Source: Allobacillus salarius (GTDB lineage Bacteria; Bacillota; Bacilli; Bacillales; Alkalibacillaceae). Taken from it: a stretch of 64,000 bases of DNA. Below are positions 43,952 through 53,058 of the stretch, piece by piece; position 1 is the first letter of the stretch, and every line of letters starts with the position of its first letter. The stretch spans positions 43,572 through 107,571 of the forward strand of contig NZ_VMHE01000005.1 of the NCBI RefSeq assembly GCF_007559425.1, read 5' to 3'. A model generated the notes under the pieces. The model worked only from the letters and a program-made list of their open reading frames with translations, was not told the origin of the DNA and ran no database searches. The translations under genes were made by a program, and so were the position numbers.

Positions 43952-44398
43952 TTAATATCCTTGTTCTGCTTCCAACGCGTTCATTTTCGTCGCGTGTACA
44001 GTTCCATATGGATGCTCAGGCGGCGCATAAATTGAATAAAGCTTGAGTGGTGTTGGTCCAATGTTCGTCAGGTTATGCCATTTCCCTGCAGGAATTACAA
44101 TAGCATTTCCTGGACCGACTTCCGTACAAAAGTCTAGTTGATTTTTATCGTCGCCCATCTGCACGAATCCATGCCCCTCTTCTATCCGTAAAAACTGATC
44201 CGTATTTGGATGGATTTCCAAGCCTATATCGTCACCAGGCATAATAGCCATCAACGTCACTTGAAAATATTCTCCCGTCCAAATCGCTGTCCGATATGTT
44301 TCGTTGGACCGAGTAGCACCAGCAATGTTGACGACAAATGGATGATGACCGCAATCATACATCGAATGATTAGTTTGGTGAAGGTATCCGTTATTCAT
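43952..44398 (-). CDS. cupin-domain protein
   Basis: A 148-residue single-domain cupin. The two cupin motifs are GLEIHPNTDQFLRIEEGHG (about 59-77; His, His/Asp, Glu metal ligands) and PGNAIVIPAGKWHNLTN (about 98-114). A conserved N-terminal MYDCGHHPFVVNI is also seen in a Bacillus cupin family. Such proteins may be metal-dependent isomerases or dioxygenases, or storage domains; substrate unknown. GAAAGGAAG lies seven bases before the ATG. Confidence 0.85.
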   Translation of the reverse strand: MNNGYLHQTNHSMYDCGHHPFVVNIAGATRSNETYRTAIWTGEYFQVTLMAIMPGDDIGLEIHPNTDQFLRIEEGHGFVQMGDDKNQLDFCTEVGPGNAIVIPAGKWHNLTNIGPTPLKLYSIYAPPEHPYGTVHATKMNALEAEQGY

Positions 44399-44521
44399 AA
44401 GCTAACTTCCTTTCTGAAAATGTATTTCATATTAATCTATGTATATAACCATTTTTGTGATAATTGTCTTGCAATGACAATGATACTTTCTATTCGACCT
44501 TTCACGAGAATTTCACAGTCA

Positions 44522-44745
44522 TTCGGGGGTATAGAGGCCTTCTATAAGACTTTTCGAGAAATTTTCCATGCCATTCGGGCGTATAGAGGCCTCCTATTCG
44601 ACTTCTCGCCAAATTTTCACAGCCGTTCGGGGGTATAGAGGCCTCCTATTCAACCTTTCACAAGATTTTTACGGGCTTTCGAGGGTATAGAATTCGACTT
44701 CCCGCCAGATTTCCACGATCGTTCGGGTGTATAGACACAAAAAAA
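44522..44745. repeat. 52-bp intergenic array (array E)
   Basis: TTCGGG or TTCGAG units begin at 44522, 44574, 44626, 44678 and (8 bp short) 44722, each followed by GGGTATAGAGGCCTCCTATTC or a similar stretch and CTTCTCGCC/TTTCAC. Four of the five steps are 52 bp. It lies in a divergent intergenic region just before the metX promoter. Confidence 0.82.
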
Positions 44746-44760
44746 TTCTCACTTAACGCG

Positions 44761-44789
44761 TTGACACTTCCCCTTCAACGTGCTAACAT
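44761..44789 (+). promoter_or_regulatory. promoter of the metX-metY operon
   Basis: -35 TTGACA (44761-44766), exactly 17 bases, -10 TAACAT (44784-44789), 34 bases before the riboswitch. Confidence 0.75.
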
Positions 44790-44822
44790 ATCATTTAACT
44801 CAAAAAATTAATATTTTTCAAA

Positions 44823-44994
44823 CTCTTATCTAGAGTGGCTGAGGGACTGGCCCGATGACGCCCGGCAACCTTTAAACAACGGTTTTAAAAGGTGCTAATT
44901 CCAGCAAAGCAAATCTGCTTTGAGAGATGAGAGGGACCAAAATGTCGATATTCGTATATTCTGGCCTCTCTGCTCAAAGCAGGGAGGTCTTTTT
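44823..44994 (+). promoter_or_regulatory. SAM-I (S-box) riboswitch with terminator
   Basis: S-box core pieces are in order: CTCTTATCTAGAGTGGCTGAGGG, then ACTGGCCCGATGACGCCCGGCAACC, the kink-turn AATTCCAGCAAA, and P1 closure GAGAGATGAGAG. A terminator (GGCCTCTCTGCT/AGCAGGGAGGTC, T5) lies at 44963-44994. SAM binding would favour the terminator and stop metX-metY. Confidence 0.95.
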
Positions 44995-45028
44995 AATACC
45001 GTAAGATCTAAATGAAAGGAGAGCATCA

Positions 45029-46078
45029 ATGACAAATACTGTTCAACATGGTTCTGTTTCCATTCCTAATTTTAGATTGGAAAGTGGCGAACAATTTGAT
45101 GGAATCCAACTTGCCTACGAACAATGTGGTCCGATCGATGCGCCGACCATTCTCGTTTGTCATGCACTAACTGGAAACCAATTCGCAGTAGGGACAGAAT
45201 CCAATCCTGGTTGGTGGCATGAATTGATTTACGACGGTGGATACATCGATACGACACGCTATCAAGTAATTACGTTCAATGTGTTAGGTGGGTGTGATGG
45301 CTCGACTGGACCTGGTTCATTGCAATCGAACAGTAAACCTTATCAGGATCAATTCCCAACATTGACCGTTCGTGATTTGGTTGAGGCTCAATTTGTTGCA
45401 CTCAACATTTTAGGAGTCGACCAATTGAAAGCAGTCATTGGTGGATCTTTAGGTGGAATGCAAGTCTTGGAGTGGGGATTAATGTATCCCGATTACATGG
45501 AGGCCATCTTACCCATCGCGGTCACACCTGTTCTTTCCGATTATGCAATTGCCTTTAACCATATCGCGAAGCAAGCCATTCTCCGCGATCCGGCTCTAAA
45601 AAATGGCGAGCAACCAAAAGATGGATTACATTTGGCACGAATGGTTGGCATGGTCACTTATCGACCGGAAGAATTGTTCAGCAAGCGCTTTTCCAGACAG
45701 CAACAAAATGGCGTGTACGACGTAGAATCTTACTTAAATTATCAAGGCGAAAAACTTGCGAAGCGCTTCAATCCATATAGTTACATTCGATTATTGGATG
45801 CGATGAACGGACACGATATCACCCGTGGTCGAGGGAGTTATCAACAAGTACTTGAGCAATTCAATGTACCTATCTTTGCTTTAGCGTTTCAAAATGATCT
45901 TCTCTATCCACCAGAAAAAATTAACCGCTTCGTGAAAGATCTCGAAAAAGCCGGAGCCTACGCAGAGTATCACGAAGTCGAAACAATATTCGGCCATGAT
46001 GGTTTTTTGGTTGAGTTTGAAAAATGGGGACCCTTTATTCAAGAAAAATTAACATCTTTAGAAACTATTAAAAATTAA
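45029..46078 (+). CDS. metX: homoserine O-acetyltransferase
   Basis: A 349-residue alpha/beta hydrolase that acylates L-homoserine in methionine synthesis. The nucleophile motif GGSLGGMQ is near residue 145 and the Asp/His of the triad are in the final third ([11 protein letters not shown] and [12 protein letters not shown]). [10 protein letters not shown] and the [12 protein letters not shown] oxyanion-loop are as in MetX. Acyl donor (acetyl- versus succinyl-CoA) is not proven. GAAAGGAG lies before the ATG. It is first in an operon with metY, under a SAM riboswitch. Confidence 0.92.
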   Translation: MTNTVQHGSVSIPNFRLESGEQFDGIQLAYEQCGPIDAPTILVCHALTGNQFAVGTESNPGWWHELIYDGGYIDTTRYQVITFNVLGGCDGSTGPGSLQSNSKPYQDQFPTLTVRDLVEAQFVALNILGVDQLKAVIGGSLGGMQVLEWGLMYPDYMEAILPIAVTPVLSDYAIAFNHIAKQAILRDPALKNGEQPKDGLHLARMVGMVTYRPEELFSKRFSRQQQNGVYDVESYLNYQGEKLAKRFNPYSYIRLLDAMNGHDITRGRGSYQQVLEQFNVPIFALAFQNDLLYPPEKINRFVKDLEKAGAYAEYHEVETIFGHDGFLVEFEKWGPFIQEKLTSLETIKN

Positions 46079-46092
46079 AAGGAGCGATTTAC

Positions 46093-47409
46093 ATGACTAA
46101 GAAAAATTATCGTTTGGAAACTGTCAGTATTCATGGAGGATTAGAAGCAGACCCGGCAACCGGTTCACGTGCATTGCCGATTTATCAAACGAATGCTTAC
46201 CAATTTAATAACACAGAGCATGCAGCTGATTTGTTTGGCTTAAAAGAGCAAGGCTACATTTATACACGGATTGGAAACCCGACAGTCGGTGCGCTGGAGG
46301 AACGAGTTGCTCAATTGGAAGGTGGCGTCGGTGCACTCGCGCTTTCCAGTGGAATGGCTGCAATTACGACTGCCATTTTTAACGTAGCAGAAGTTGGCGA
46401 CGAAATTGTTTCAGCTTCAACGTTATATGGTGGGACATACAATTTGTTTGCAACGACATTCCCGAAACACGGGATTACCACAAGATTCGTCGACCCGAAA
46501 AATCCAGAGAATTTTAAAGAAGCAATCACGCCAAAAACAAAAGCCATTTTCGCCGAAACAATCGGAAATCCAGGTTTGAACATTTTAGACATTGAAAGAG
46601 TCGCTGAAATCGCACATGAAGCTGGTGTGCCTCTCATTATCGATAACACATTTGCAACACCTTATCTGTGCCGTCCAATTGACTTCGGCGCTGACATCGT
46701 CGTCCATTCGGCAACCAAATGGTTAGGTGGAAATGGCACATCTTTAGGTGGTGTCCTTGTTGACGGTGGGAATTTTGATTGGAATTCGGAACGATTCCCT
46801 GGTTTCACACAGCCTGACCCTAGCTATCATGGGTTAGTTTATGCCGAAGCTTTACCAGAATCTGCATTCATCACAAAGGCCCGAGTACAGGTTTTGCGTG
46901 ATACCGGTGCTGCATTAAGTCCTTTCAACGCTTTCCAGATCGCCCTTGGGATCGAAACGCTTCATGTTCGATTAAAAGAACATGTAGCTAACACGCGAAA
47001 GATCGTTGACTACCTGGAATCTCACCCAGCTGTCGACTGGGTTTCATATCCGGAACAAGAAAACCATGAATCCGTTGAACTTGCCAAAAAGTATCTACCA
47101 AAAGGCGCGGGGTCTGTCGTCGCCTTCGGCATTAAGGGCGGTTACGAGGCTGGCGCTAGTGTCATCAATCAGGTAAAGCTATGGTCTCATCTTGCAAATG
47201 TTGGAGATGCCAAAAGCTTAATCATTCACCCGGCGAGCACAACTCACCAACAGTTAAACGAAGAAGAACTCAAAGCTTCCGGCGTATCAGAAGATTTAAT
47301 TCGCTTGTCTGTCGGAATTGAACACGTAGATGACTTAATCGATGATTTAGAGCAAGCTATTGCCAAAGCTACAGGTATAGAATCCAATTCAAAACCAACA
47401 ACTGTATAA
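46093..47409 (+). CDS. metY: O-acetylhomoserine sulfhydrylase
   Basis: A 438-residue PLP enzyme of the Cys/Met metabolism family. PLP-Lys is in [18 protein letters not shown] (about residue 210); DNTFATPYL is the ring-stacking Asp region near 190. It makes homocysteine (or methionine from methanethiol) from O-acetylhomoserine. The start is 14 bases after the metX stop behind AAAAGGAGCG. With metX and the SAM riboswitch it gives direct sulfhydrylation, so cystathionine genes are not needed here. Confidence 0.93.
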   Translation: MTKKNYRLETVSIHGGLEADPATGSRALPIYQTNAYQFNNTEHAADLFGLKEQGYIYTRIGNPTVGALEERVAQLEGGVGALALSSGMAAITTAIFNVAEVGDEIVSASTLYGGTYNLFATTFPKHGITTRFVDPKNPENFKEAITPKTKAIFAETIGNPGLNILDIERVAEIAHEAGVPLIIDNTFATPYLCRPIDFGADIVVHSATKWLGGNGTSLGGVLVDGGNFDWNSERFPGFTQPDPSYHGLVYAEALPESAFITKARVQVLRDTGAALSPFNAFQIALGIETLHVRLKEHVANTRKIVDYLESHPAVDWVSYPEQENHESVELAKKYLPKGAGSVVAFGIKGGYEAGASVINQVKLWSHLANVGDAKSLIIHPASTTHQQLNEEELKASGVSEDLIRLSVGIEHVDDLIDDLEQAIAKATGIESNSKPTTV

Positions 47410-47420
47410 TAGAAAAAATA

Positions 47421-47458
47421 AAACGACAACCACTTTATTCGGTTGTCGTTTTTTTTGA
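47421..47458 (+). terminator. terminator of metX-metY
   Basis: Perfect 11-bp stem AAACGACAACC / GGTTGTCGTTT followed by T8. Confidence 0.92.
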
Positions 47459-47506
47459 AATAAACACGCATTCCATCCAACTTCGGCGAAATTCTTTCCG
47501 ATCAGT

Positions 47507-47683
47507 TTATTCAGCGAGTTTTGTAGCACGTGTAATTGCCAAGAACGTCAAAATAGAAGTCAAAACGATCAAGAAAACCCAATAATCATTTCCTCGTCCG
47601 GCCAAAAGAACGCCCATGAATGCAGCAATCACCGCGGACAATTGAAGCAAAATCCAAGTCAAATCTGTTAAAACTTTTTTCAT
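47507..47683 (-). CDS. 58-residue two-helix membrane protein
   Basis: Two predicted helices (LTWILLQLSAVIAAFMGVLLAG; YWVFLIVLTSILTFLAITRAT). Its ATG at 47683 lies 16 bases after the AEC transporter stop behind AAGGGGTG, so it is a co-transcribed partner. Family unknown. Confidence 0.65.
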   Translation of the reverse strand: MKKVLTDLTWILLQLSAVIAAFMGVLLAGRGNDYWVFLIVLTSILTFLAITRATKLAE

Positions 47684-47698
47684 TAACTTCACCCCTTA

Positions 47699-48628
47699 TT
47701 ATCCAAAAAGCACTTCAGCAGCATAGATCACGACACCAACAGTCAAACTGCTTACAATTGTAGAAACCAAAACAATCTGGCCAGCTAACTCTGGATGATG
47801 ATCGAATTCCAAAGCGAATTGCGCACTATTTCTAGATGACGGAAAAGAACTAGCGATAAACAATGATTGGGCGACAATACCATCCAATCCGAGAACAAAA
47901 ATCAGTCCTAAAGCCAAAGCCGGCGAAACAAACAGACGCCCAAAGATTGACAGCAATAAAAGTTTATTAAACTTTTTAAACTGGACGTAGGCAAGCTGCG
48001 CACCAAGTGTTAATAATGCAATGGCCAAAAAAGCATTCGCTAAGTTTTCTAGCGGTTGCCAAAGAACATTCGGGATGCGAATATTCAATGCTTTCAAAAA
48101 CACACCCAATAACAAAGCATATAACATCGGTAGCTTCAGAAATTGCCCGAAAGCAGCCCCTTTTCCTTTTGCATGAACAGAAACTGAATTCATTAATCCA
48201 TATGTATACGTAATGAAGTTTTGAATGAGCATCACAATAATCTGGATGGTCATTCCTAGTGGATGTTGGTGAAAAATCATCTGACTGACTGGGATTCCGT
48301 AATTTCCAGAGTTGATCAATACAACACTATTCTTGTAAACCGCTGACATCCCTTTATCGAGCTTAAGTAATTTGACGACACTATACGAAAATATCATTAG
48401 TAAAATGGATAAAATCCCTTGGAAAAACAAGACATCAAAGAGAATGCTTATGTTGATATTACTTTCGTAAATATTGACAAAAGCGACAACAGGTAACAGT
48501 AAATACGTCAAGATCTTTGATAATGTCTTTAAATCTAATGTAAATTTTCGCTGCAATAATGCACCGACCGCTACGAGAATTAGCAACGGTAAAATGATAC
48601 CCATAATAATATTGAATAAAATTTGCAT
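47699..48628 (-). CDS. AEC-family transporter
   Basis: A 309-residue membrane protein with ten predicted helices in two five-helix halves, the auxin-efflux-carrier (AEC) family, which in bacteria includes malonate, malate and amino-acid transporters. Marks include PLLILVAVGALLQRKF in helix one, NSGNYGIPVSQMIF near residue 108 and SSFPSSRNSAQFALEFDHHPELAGQIVLVSTIVSS at the end. The ATG at 48628 is used over TTG 48634. Followed by a tiny membrane gene. Substrate unknown. Confidence 0.85.
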   Translation of the reverse strand: MQILFNIIMGIILPLLILVAVGALLQRKFTLDLKTLSKILTYLLLPVVAFVNIYESNINISILFDVLFFQGILSILLMIFSYSVVKLLKLDKGMSAVYKNSVVLINSGNYGIPVSQMIFHQHPLGMTIQIIVMLIQNFITYTYGLMNSVSVHAKGKGAAFGQFLKLPMLYALLLGVFLKALNIRIPNVLWQPLENLANAFLAIALLTLGAQLAYVQFKKFNKLLLLSIFGRLFVSPALALGLIFVLGLDGIVAQSLFIASSFPSSRNSAQFALEFDHHPELAGQIVLVSTIVSSLTVGVVIYAAEVLFG

Positions 48629-48703
48629 GATCAATCCATACCTTCGTTTGTTCTACCTGTATCCTACCATAATTTAGCTGTTGAGGTTAGGCGTGTTGGA
48701 ATG

Positions 48704-48850
48704 ATATGAGCCTAAGTAAGAAAAATATGGGCCTTTAAACATCTATTTGGCCCTATTTCACTGATATATGAGCCCCCTCATCAAAAAATATGATCCCAAT
48801 TTAAAGATATATGTGACTAACTTAAAAATATATGTGCCTTACCCTCATAT
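48704..48850. repeat. 21-bp intergenic array (array G), about seven units
   Basis: ATATG or degenerate ATTTGG words fall at 48704, 48725, 48746, 48766, 48788, 48809 and 48830, each followed by a GAGCC or GTGCC-like stretch; the step is 21 (20-22) bp. It is AT-rich and unlike arrays C and D in sequence. Confidence 0.72.
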
Positions 48851-48878
48851 CAAAAAAGCCCAACATGACGTTGGGCTT
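48851..48878 (-). terminator. terminator of the dioxygenase operon
   Basis: AAGCCCAAC / GTTGGGCTT stem with T6 on the minus strand, just past the stop of the last gene. Confidence 0.85.
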
Positions 48879-48882
48879 CCTT

Positions 48883-49866
48883 TTACTCATATTCTTTTTC
48901 AATTGTTTTCTTACTTCTGACGGTATCTATTGGGCGAACCATTTTTTCAATTTCTTCACGTTGTGGTTCCAACTTTGGTGGCAATGCTAGTTTTTCACCA
49001 AGTGTTTCGTATGGTTCGTCATCCATGAACCCTGGTCCGTCTGTCGCAATTTCAAATAAGATTTGTGGTGCGACTTGAGCGTATAATGAACCGAAATAAA
49101 ATCGCTCAACGAATCCAGAGTTGGGTAATCCAACTTTTTGGAAATGATTAATCCAATCTTCTAAGTTTTCTCTGTTTGAAACACGTAATGCAGCATGGTG
49201 AACGGTTCCGTAACCTTGTCTATGTCGTGGTAAAACCGTGTTGTATTCAACGATTATTTGGCCACCATTTCCACCTTCGCCTGTTTCAAATAGATGGAAT
49301 GAACCTTCTTTATCAATTTCTTTAAATTTTAAAACTTGTTCCATCATTTTTTTGAAAAACTCATAGTCATCAACGCGGACAACAATTGGTCCTAAACCAG
49401 TGATTGCATATTCCAATGGAATCGGGCCGTCTTGCCATGGAGTTCCCGGTGCAACCCCGTTATCGTTTTCGTCTGAAATCAACTGATATTGCTGGTCATC
49501 AAAGTCAACAAACGGAAGTATTTTCTTTCCGAATTGCTCCTGAATTCCTTGATGTTTGACTTCTAACCGATCAAAACGCTTCACCCAATAATCAAGCGCT
49601 TCATCACTCGGTACGCGGAAAGATGTTCTAGCGATTTCATTTGTTCCATGTTGTCCTTTCGGGATTCCAGGAAAATCAAAAAATGTCATGTCTGTTCCTG
49701 GATTTCCTTGATCGTCTGCGAAAAATAAGTGATACGTTTGAATATCGTCTTGGTTCACTGTCTTTTTCACTAAGCGCATACCTAACGTATACGTGAAGAA
49801 TTCATAGTTTTTCTCCGCACTACTTGTAATGGCTGTTACGTGATGCATTCCTTTTAATTGTTCCAT
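48883..49866 (-). CDS. ring-cleaving (VOC) dioxygenase, MhqA/MhqO-like
   Basis: A 327-residue double-VOC protein. The first module begins KGMHHVTAITSSAEKNYEFFTYTLGMRLVKKTVNQDD with metal His in HHV; the second has YGTVHHAALRVSN with His and a later Glu in QILFEIATDGPG. This family cleaves hydroquinones and catechols; B. subtilis MhqA and MhqO belong to it. It is 21 bases after the 49888 gene and 38% alike by inspection, so they arose by duplication. MarR-type regulator precedes both. Confidence 0.88.
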   Translation of the reverse strand: MEQLKGMHHVTAITSSAEKNYEFFTYTLGMRLVKKTVNQDDIQTYHLFFADDQGNPGTDMTFFDFPGIPKGQHGTNEIARTSFRVPSDEALDYWVKRFDRLEVKHQGIQEQFGKKILPFVDFDDQQYQLISDENDNGVAPGTPWQDGPIPLEYAITGLGPIVVRVDDYEFFKKMMEQVLKFKEIDKEGSFHLFETGEGGNGGQIIVEYNTVLPRHRQGYGTVHHAALRVSNRENLEDWINHFQKVGLPNSGFVERFYFGSLYAQVAPQILFEIATDGPGFMDDEPYETLGEKLALPPKLEPQREEIEKMVRPIDTVRSKKTIEKEYE

Positions 49867-49887
49867 TTAACAATTCCTCCCAAAAAC

Positions 49888-50829
49888 TCATTTCGATAGC
49901 TTTCTAACTTCAATTGGATATAAAGATTCAGTTAATTGATCGCGAAAATCTTCATATTGAGGTGGCAGCTTTAAATCACGACCAAGTTCATCTCTTTCTT
50001 CATCTATTGCAAAGCCTGGGGAGTCAGTCGCCATTTCAAATAAAATTCCGCCGTGCTCTTTGAAATAAACAGAGTTGAAATAGTTACGATCCTTAACGTC
50101 TGTGACTCCAAACCCATTTTGATATAAATGTTCTTGCCAATCTCTTAAATCATTATCGTCAGTTGCTCTCCAGGCAATATGGTGCACTGTTCCAACACCC
50201 ATCATGCCTCGGTCACCTGATGCCATTTTTACGTCAATGATATTCCCGATATCTGCCTGCGACTGATAGCGGATATATTCTTCATTCGCATCGATTTCTG
50301 TTAAACCCATATGATCTTCAAGTAAATTGGCCGTTTCTGTCGGATTAGATGAATATAAAATGCTACCACCAAATCCTTTAATGGCCATGTCAGAAGTGAT
50401 GCCATCAGATTCCCAAGTACTTTTCTCTCCAGCTTCTCGTTCAACGAGTTCTAAATGCAGCCCGTGTGGGTCATCAAATTGTAGATATCTTTCACCAAAG
50501 CGTTCCGTTTCTGTAAATGAGATTTGAAAGCTTTCAAGTCGGTTCTTCCAAGATGCCAGTGACCCCTCTGGTACAACGTACGTTGTCACGCCTACTTGGC
50601 CGTCTCCTATTCTTCCTTTGCGACCTTTCGCCCAAGGGAAAAAAGTAATAATCGTGCCTGGACTTCCTTCTTCATCACCAAAATATAAGTGATACGTACC
50701 TGGATCATCAAAGTTAACCGTTTTCTTGACTAATCTTAATCCAAGCACACCTGCATAAAAATCGACGTTTTCTTGCGGATGACCGACGATGGCTGAAATA
50801 TGGTGAATTCCTTTTGTTTGTTTTCCCAT
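49888..50829 (-). CDS. ring-cleaving (VOC) dioxygenase, MhqA/MhqO-like
   Basis: A 313-residue double-VOC dioxygenase. The metal sites are in GIHHISAIVGHPQ (His) and VGTVHHIAWRATD (His) with Glu in GILFEMATDSPGF. It would open the ring of 2-methylhydroquinone-like or catechol compounds. The ATG at 50829 follows AGGAGGC by six bases. Only 12 bases separate it from mhqR upstream; the order regulator-dioxygenase-dioxygenase and the operator upstream of mhqR point to an autoregulated quinone-stress operon. Confidence 0.88.
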   Translation of the reverse strand: MGKQTKGIHHISAIVGHPQENVDFYAGVLGLRLVKKTVNFDDPGTYHLYFGDEEGSPGTIITFFPWAKGRKGRIGDGQVGVTTYVVPEGSLASWKNRLESFQISFTETERFGERYLQFDDPHGLHLELVEREAGEKSTWESDGITSDMAIKGFGGSILYSSNPTETANLLEDHMGLTEIDANEEYIRYQSQADIGNIIDVKMASGDRGMMGVGTVHHIAWRATDDNDLRDWQEHLYQNGFGVTDVKDRNYFNSVYFKEHGGILFEMATDSPGFAIDEERDELGRDLKLPPQYEDFRDQLTESLYPIEVRKLSK

Positions 50830-50840
50830 ACGCACGCCTC

Positions 50841-51287
50841 CTAATTTAAGTTTTGAGCATGAAGCCCGAGTTTTTTCAATTGATCGATGAGCTGTTCTTT
50901 TTCTTTTACATCCAGTCCTGCGAAAATTTCTTGCAATCCTTTTTTGTGTTTTGGAAACACTTCATCCATTAGCGTCTTGCCTTTTTGTGTGATTGTCGCT
51001 AATTTGACGCGTCGATCACTTGGATGTAGCTTCCTTTCAAGTAACTCTTTCTTTTCTAACTGATCGACTACATACGTGATACTGCTGCTTGCAATCAAAA
51101 CCTTTTCACCGATTTTTTGAATCGGCTGGTCCCCTTTGTTATAAATTAACTCAAGAACCGCAAATTCAGTCGGATTCAATCCTAAATGTTTAATATCTTC
51201 AATGACACGCTTTTGAATAGCATCCAACGCACGTGTCAATACAACAAACAGTTTTAATGACATTTCTTCGTCTCGTTCTTCTGTCAA
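50841..51287 (-). CDS. mhqR: MarR-family regulator MhqR-like
   Basis: A 148-residue winged-helix repressor. HTH segment TEFAVLELIYNKGDQPIQKIGEKVLIASSSITYVVDQLEKKELLERKLHPSDRRVKLATIT (about residues 40-100) is close to B. subtilis MhqR, including LKLFVVLTRAL at the N-terminus. It would release DNA when quinones modify it or compete. The TTG at 51287 is chosen as AAAGGGGTG lies six bases before it; an ATG at 51263 would also work. Transcribed with two ring-cleaving dioxygenase genes. Confidence 0.85.
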   Translation of the reverse strand: MTEERDEEMSLKLFVVLTRALDAIQKRVIEDIKHLGLNPTEFAVLELIYNKGDQPIQKIGEKVLIASSSITYVVDQLEKKELLERKLHPSDRRVKLATITQKGKTLMDEVFPKHKKGLQEIFAGLDVKEKEQLIDQLKKLGLHAQNLN

Positions 51288-51327
51288 ACGAATCACCCCT
51301 TTAATATTTCTCAAATTCATTTATCTC

Positions 51328-51343
51328 GAATTAGTACTAATTC
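51328..51343 (-). promoter_or_regulatory. candidate MhqR operator
   Basis: GAATTAGTACTAATTC is a perfect 16-bp palindrome in the promoter region, 40 bases before the mhqR start. MarR-type regulators bind such dyads and MhqR is autoregulated in its family. Confidence 0.65.
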
Positions 51344-51440
51344 TACAAGATTACTTTTTATAATTCAACCATAATGCTTTTTTGTATCCTTACTATTTGC
51401 ATAAAGTTCGATTACAATAAAGAAAAAGAGGGCTTTTAAA

Positions 51441-51611
51441 GTGAAAGTAGTTGGAATTATTTTAATCGTCATTGGTGTAATAGGTATTCTTTTAGGTTCG
51501 GTGATGTACGGGGACATTGGTATCGCTGCCATAATCGGTGCGACTGCCGCATTGGTCTCAGGAATTGGTTTCTTACAAGTGAACAAAGCATTCCAGCAGT
51601 TATCAGATTGA
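51441..51611 (+). CDS. 56-residue two-helix membrane protein
   Basis: Starts GTG at 51441 behind AGAGGG. Two helices (VVGIILIVIGVIGILLGSVMYG; IAAIIGATAALVSGIGFL) and a short polar tail (QVNKAFQQLSD). It diverges from mhqR and has a terminator just after it. Family not recognised, but a ribosome site, terminator and clean composition support it. Confidence 0.62.
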   Translation: MKVVGIILIVIGVIGILLGSVMYGDIGIAAIIGATAALVSGIGFLQVNKAFQQLSD

Positions 51612-51627
51612 TGAATGCATTAAAAAA

Positions 51628-51663
51628 ACCAGCTCTGCCACTTTGATCAGCGGAAGAGCTGGT
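51628..51663 (+). terminator. terminator after the small membrane gene
   Basis: ACCAGCTCT pairs with AGAGCTGGT (51628-51636, 51655-51663); T-rich on both strands, so it also serves the convergent small gene. Confidence 0.78.
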
Positions 51664-51666
51664 ACT

Positions 51667-51822
51667 TTATTTTTTCAAGACTGAAATGATTTTCGTTTGT
51701 TCACCTGTTTGTTTTCGAATCTTTTTTCGAGCTTCAGCCGGTGTTCGCGCATTTAACTGCTTCGTATGCGACTCCCCGTTCGCTTCCATTTCTACGACAA
51801 AGCATTTTTCTCCACATCTCAT
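51667..51822 (-). CDS. 51-residue basic protein
   Basis: ATG at 51822 behind GAGGTG. Sequence MRCGEKCFVVEMEANGESHTK... ends in a lysine-rich RKKIRKQTGEQTKIISVLKK. A CxxxC pair is near the N-terminus. It resembles small conserved Bacillus proteins that carry no known function. It lies 18 bases from the MFS remnant and on the same strand. Confidence 0.55.
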   Translation of the reverse strand: MRCGEKCFVVEMEANGESHTKQLNARTPAEARKKIRKQTGEQTKIISVLKK

Positions 51823-51839
51823 CGTCAACACCTCACAAG

Positions 51840-52133
51840 CTATTTTGCTAGAATCTCTGACTTATTCGGTTTTTTGGCAAGGATCGCACAAACCATTCCT
51901 ATAACCGGAAAAATTAATGAAACGAGTAATACTGGCGTGTAACTATGAAATAAATCAAAACCAACACCGAACGGGAGCGGTCCTAAAGAGGAGCCTAAAA
52001 CGGTCATCGTCACACCGACACCATTGATGCTTCCAATATATTTTCTACCGAAGTAATTCGGCCATATAACATTTAAACTAATCCGTTCCAAACCATTCGC
52101 TGTACCCCATATGATACCAAACAGAATCAGCTC
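51840..52133 (-). pseudogene. MFS transporter, C-terminal fragment
   Basis: The minus strand reads LILFGIIWGTANGLERISLNVIWPNYFGRKYIGSINGVG... to a stop at 51840, the last third of a 12-helix MFS permease of the OFA/YhjX type, and the frame is cut at 52133. The rest of the gene lies 10.3 kb away (62,392-63,380). Joining the two at the shared CTC gives FFMATRE-LILFGIIWG in frame. Confidence 0.85.
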
Positions 52134-52262
52134 TCTGCGTTGGTCACAGATCTTAAAGTGATCGAGGACTTGGATGAAGCAGTCATCAAAATGAATAAGA
52201 AGGGTACGCTTGAGGTCTTCGAGGAATTAGAACTCAATAGTTTGTTGAAGAAAATCAGCTAA
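52134..52262 (+). pseudogene. C-terminal fragment of an unidentified protein
   Basis: An open frame without start (ALVTDLKVIEDLDEAVIKMN, then EVFEELELNSLLKKIS, stop at 52262). The LEVFEELELNSLLKKI end resembles the end of 5'-3' exonuclease or polymerase I exonuclease domains, but this is only a resemblance. It begins at the island edge, so it is a truncated gene carried in. Confidence 0.45.
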
Positions 52263-52306
52263 GAATAACCGAACACAATGCTTAAAAATTATGGGAGGTT
52301 ATCTAA

Positions 52307-52465
52307 ATGGCTAGAAAGAGTGTGTCAAAGCTATATCGTAAGTTGGTAACGACAGAATGCGAATATCAGCGTTTTCGGATTTTGGAGCGTTTGAATGAGA
52401 AAGAAGCTAAGCAGATGTTAATGATTATGATTCATAACCAACAAAGAAAGCGCGAAGCGGTATAG
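52307..52465 (+). CDS. 52-residue basic protein
   Basis: ATG at 52307 behind GGGAGGTTA (six-base spacer). Highly charged, mostly helical (SKLYRKLVTTECEYQRFRILERLNEKEAKQ...), ending KREAV. Plasmid- or phage-like small gene of unknown role. First complete gene of the island. Confidence 0.6.
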   Translation: MARKSVSKLYRKLVTTECEYQRFRILERLNEKEAKQMLMIMIHNQQRKREAV

Positions 52466-52500
52466 TACCAAAAAAGCTTTTTTAAAGGGAGAGATAATAA

Positions 52501-52970
52501 ATGTTCGCTAAAACCCATACTGAGTTTGAACAGCTAAAAAATGTAGCTCATGAGTTGCTTTGAAGTGGGAACATAACAGTATAAGTGTAGAGGGACTTGT
52601 GAACTTAATAGAGAATGAGATGGAAGATAATGATTTTAATTGTGATCAGATTATCTTAGAACGTATGATTTCTCTTTACTTACAACATGCATACCGAGCT
52701 ATAACAAAAGAACAAGCCGTTAATGAAATGGCAAGAATCAAGGCGGATTACGACCAAATGATTGATCAGGAAGTTCAAGAACTTAGTGACAACGTTGAAA
52801 GTATGGTTGCTTATCTTAAAGCCATGAAAAATGCGTTTGCTAAAACGGGGACAGAAGATGGAAAAGTAAAATTTGATTGTCCGTTGTGTGAAGGTGAAGC
52901 GGTGGCTTTGAAGCATAAAGGAGGCTTTTACACGAAGTGTCACGGATGCGGATATACAGCCATGAGTTAA
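52501..52970 (+). CDS. zinc-ribbon protein, possibly frameshifted at its start
   Basis: ATG at 52501 with AAAGGGAG upstream opens MFAKTHTEFEQLKNVAHELL and stops at 52561-52563. A TTG at 52560 overlaps that stop and continues KWEHNSISVEGLVNLIENEM...AFAKTGTEDGKVKFDCPLCEGEAVALKHKGGFYTKCHGCGYTAMS. The last 35 residues hold a CxxC-CxxC zinc ribbon. Since the TTG lacks a ribosome site, the pair is either coupled or one gene with a one-base shift. Unknown function; perhaps DNA or RNA binding. Confidence 0.6.
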
Positions 52971-53002
52971 TAAAATGACAGTCAGTGTTTTCTACTGATT
53001 GA

Positions 53003-53040
53003 AGCGGGTGCTGAGATATAGTGAGCACTCGCTTTTTCAT
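53003..53040 (+). terminator. terminator of the island's left operon
   Basis: AAGCGGGTGCT / AGCACTCGCTT stem with one mismatch, then T5. Confidence 0.8.
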
Positions 53041-53058
53041 TTCGACTATTTAAATTAA

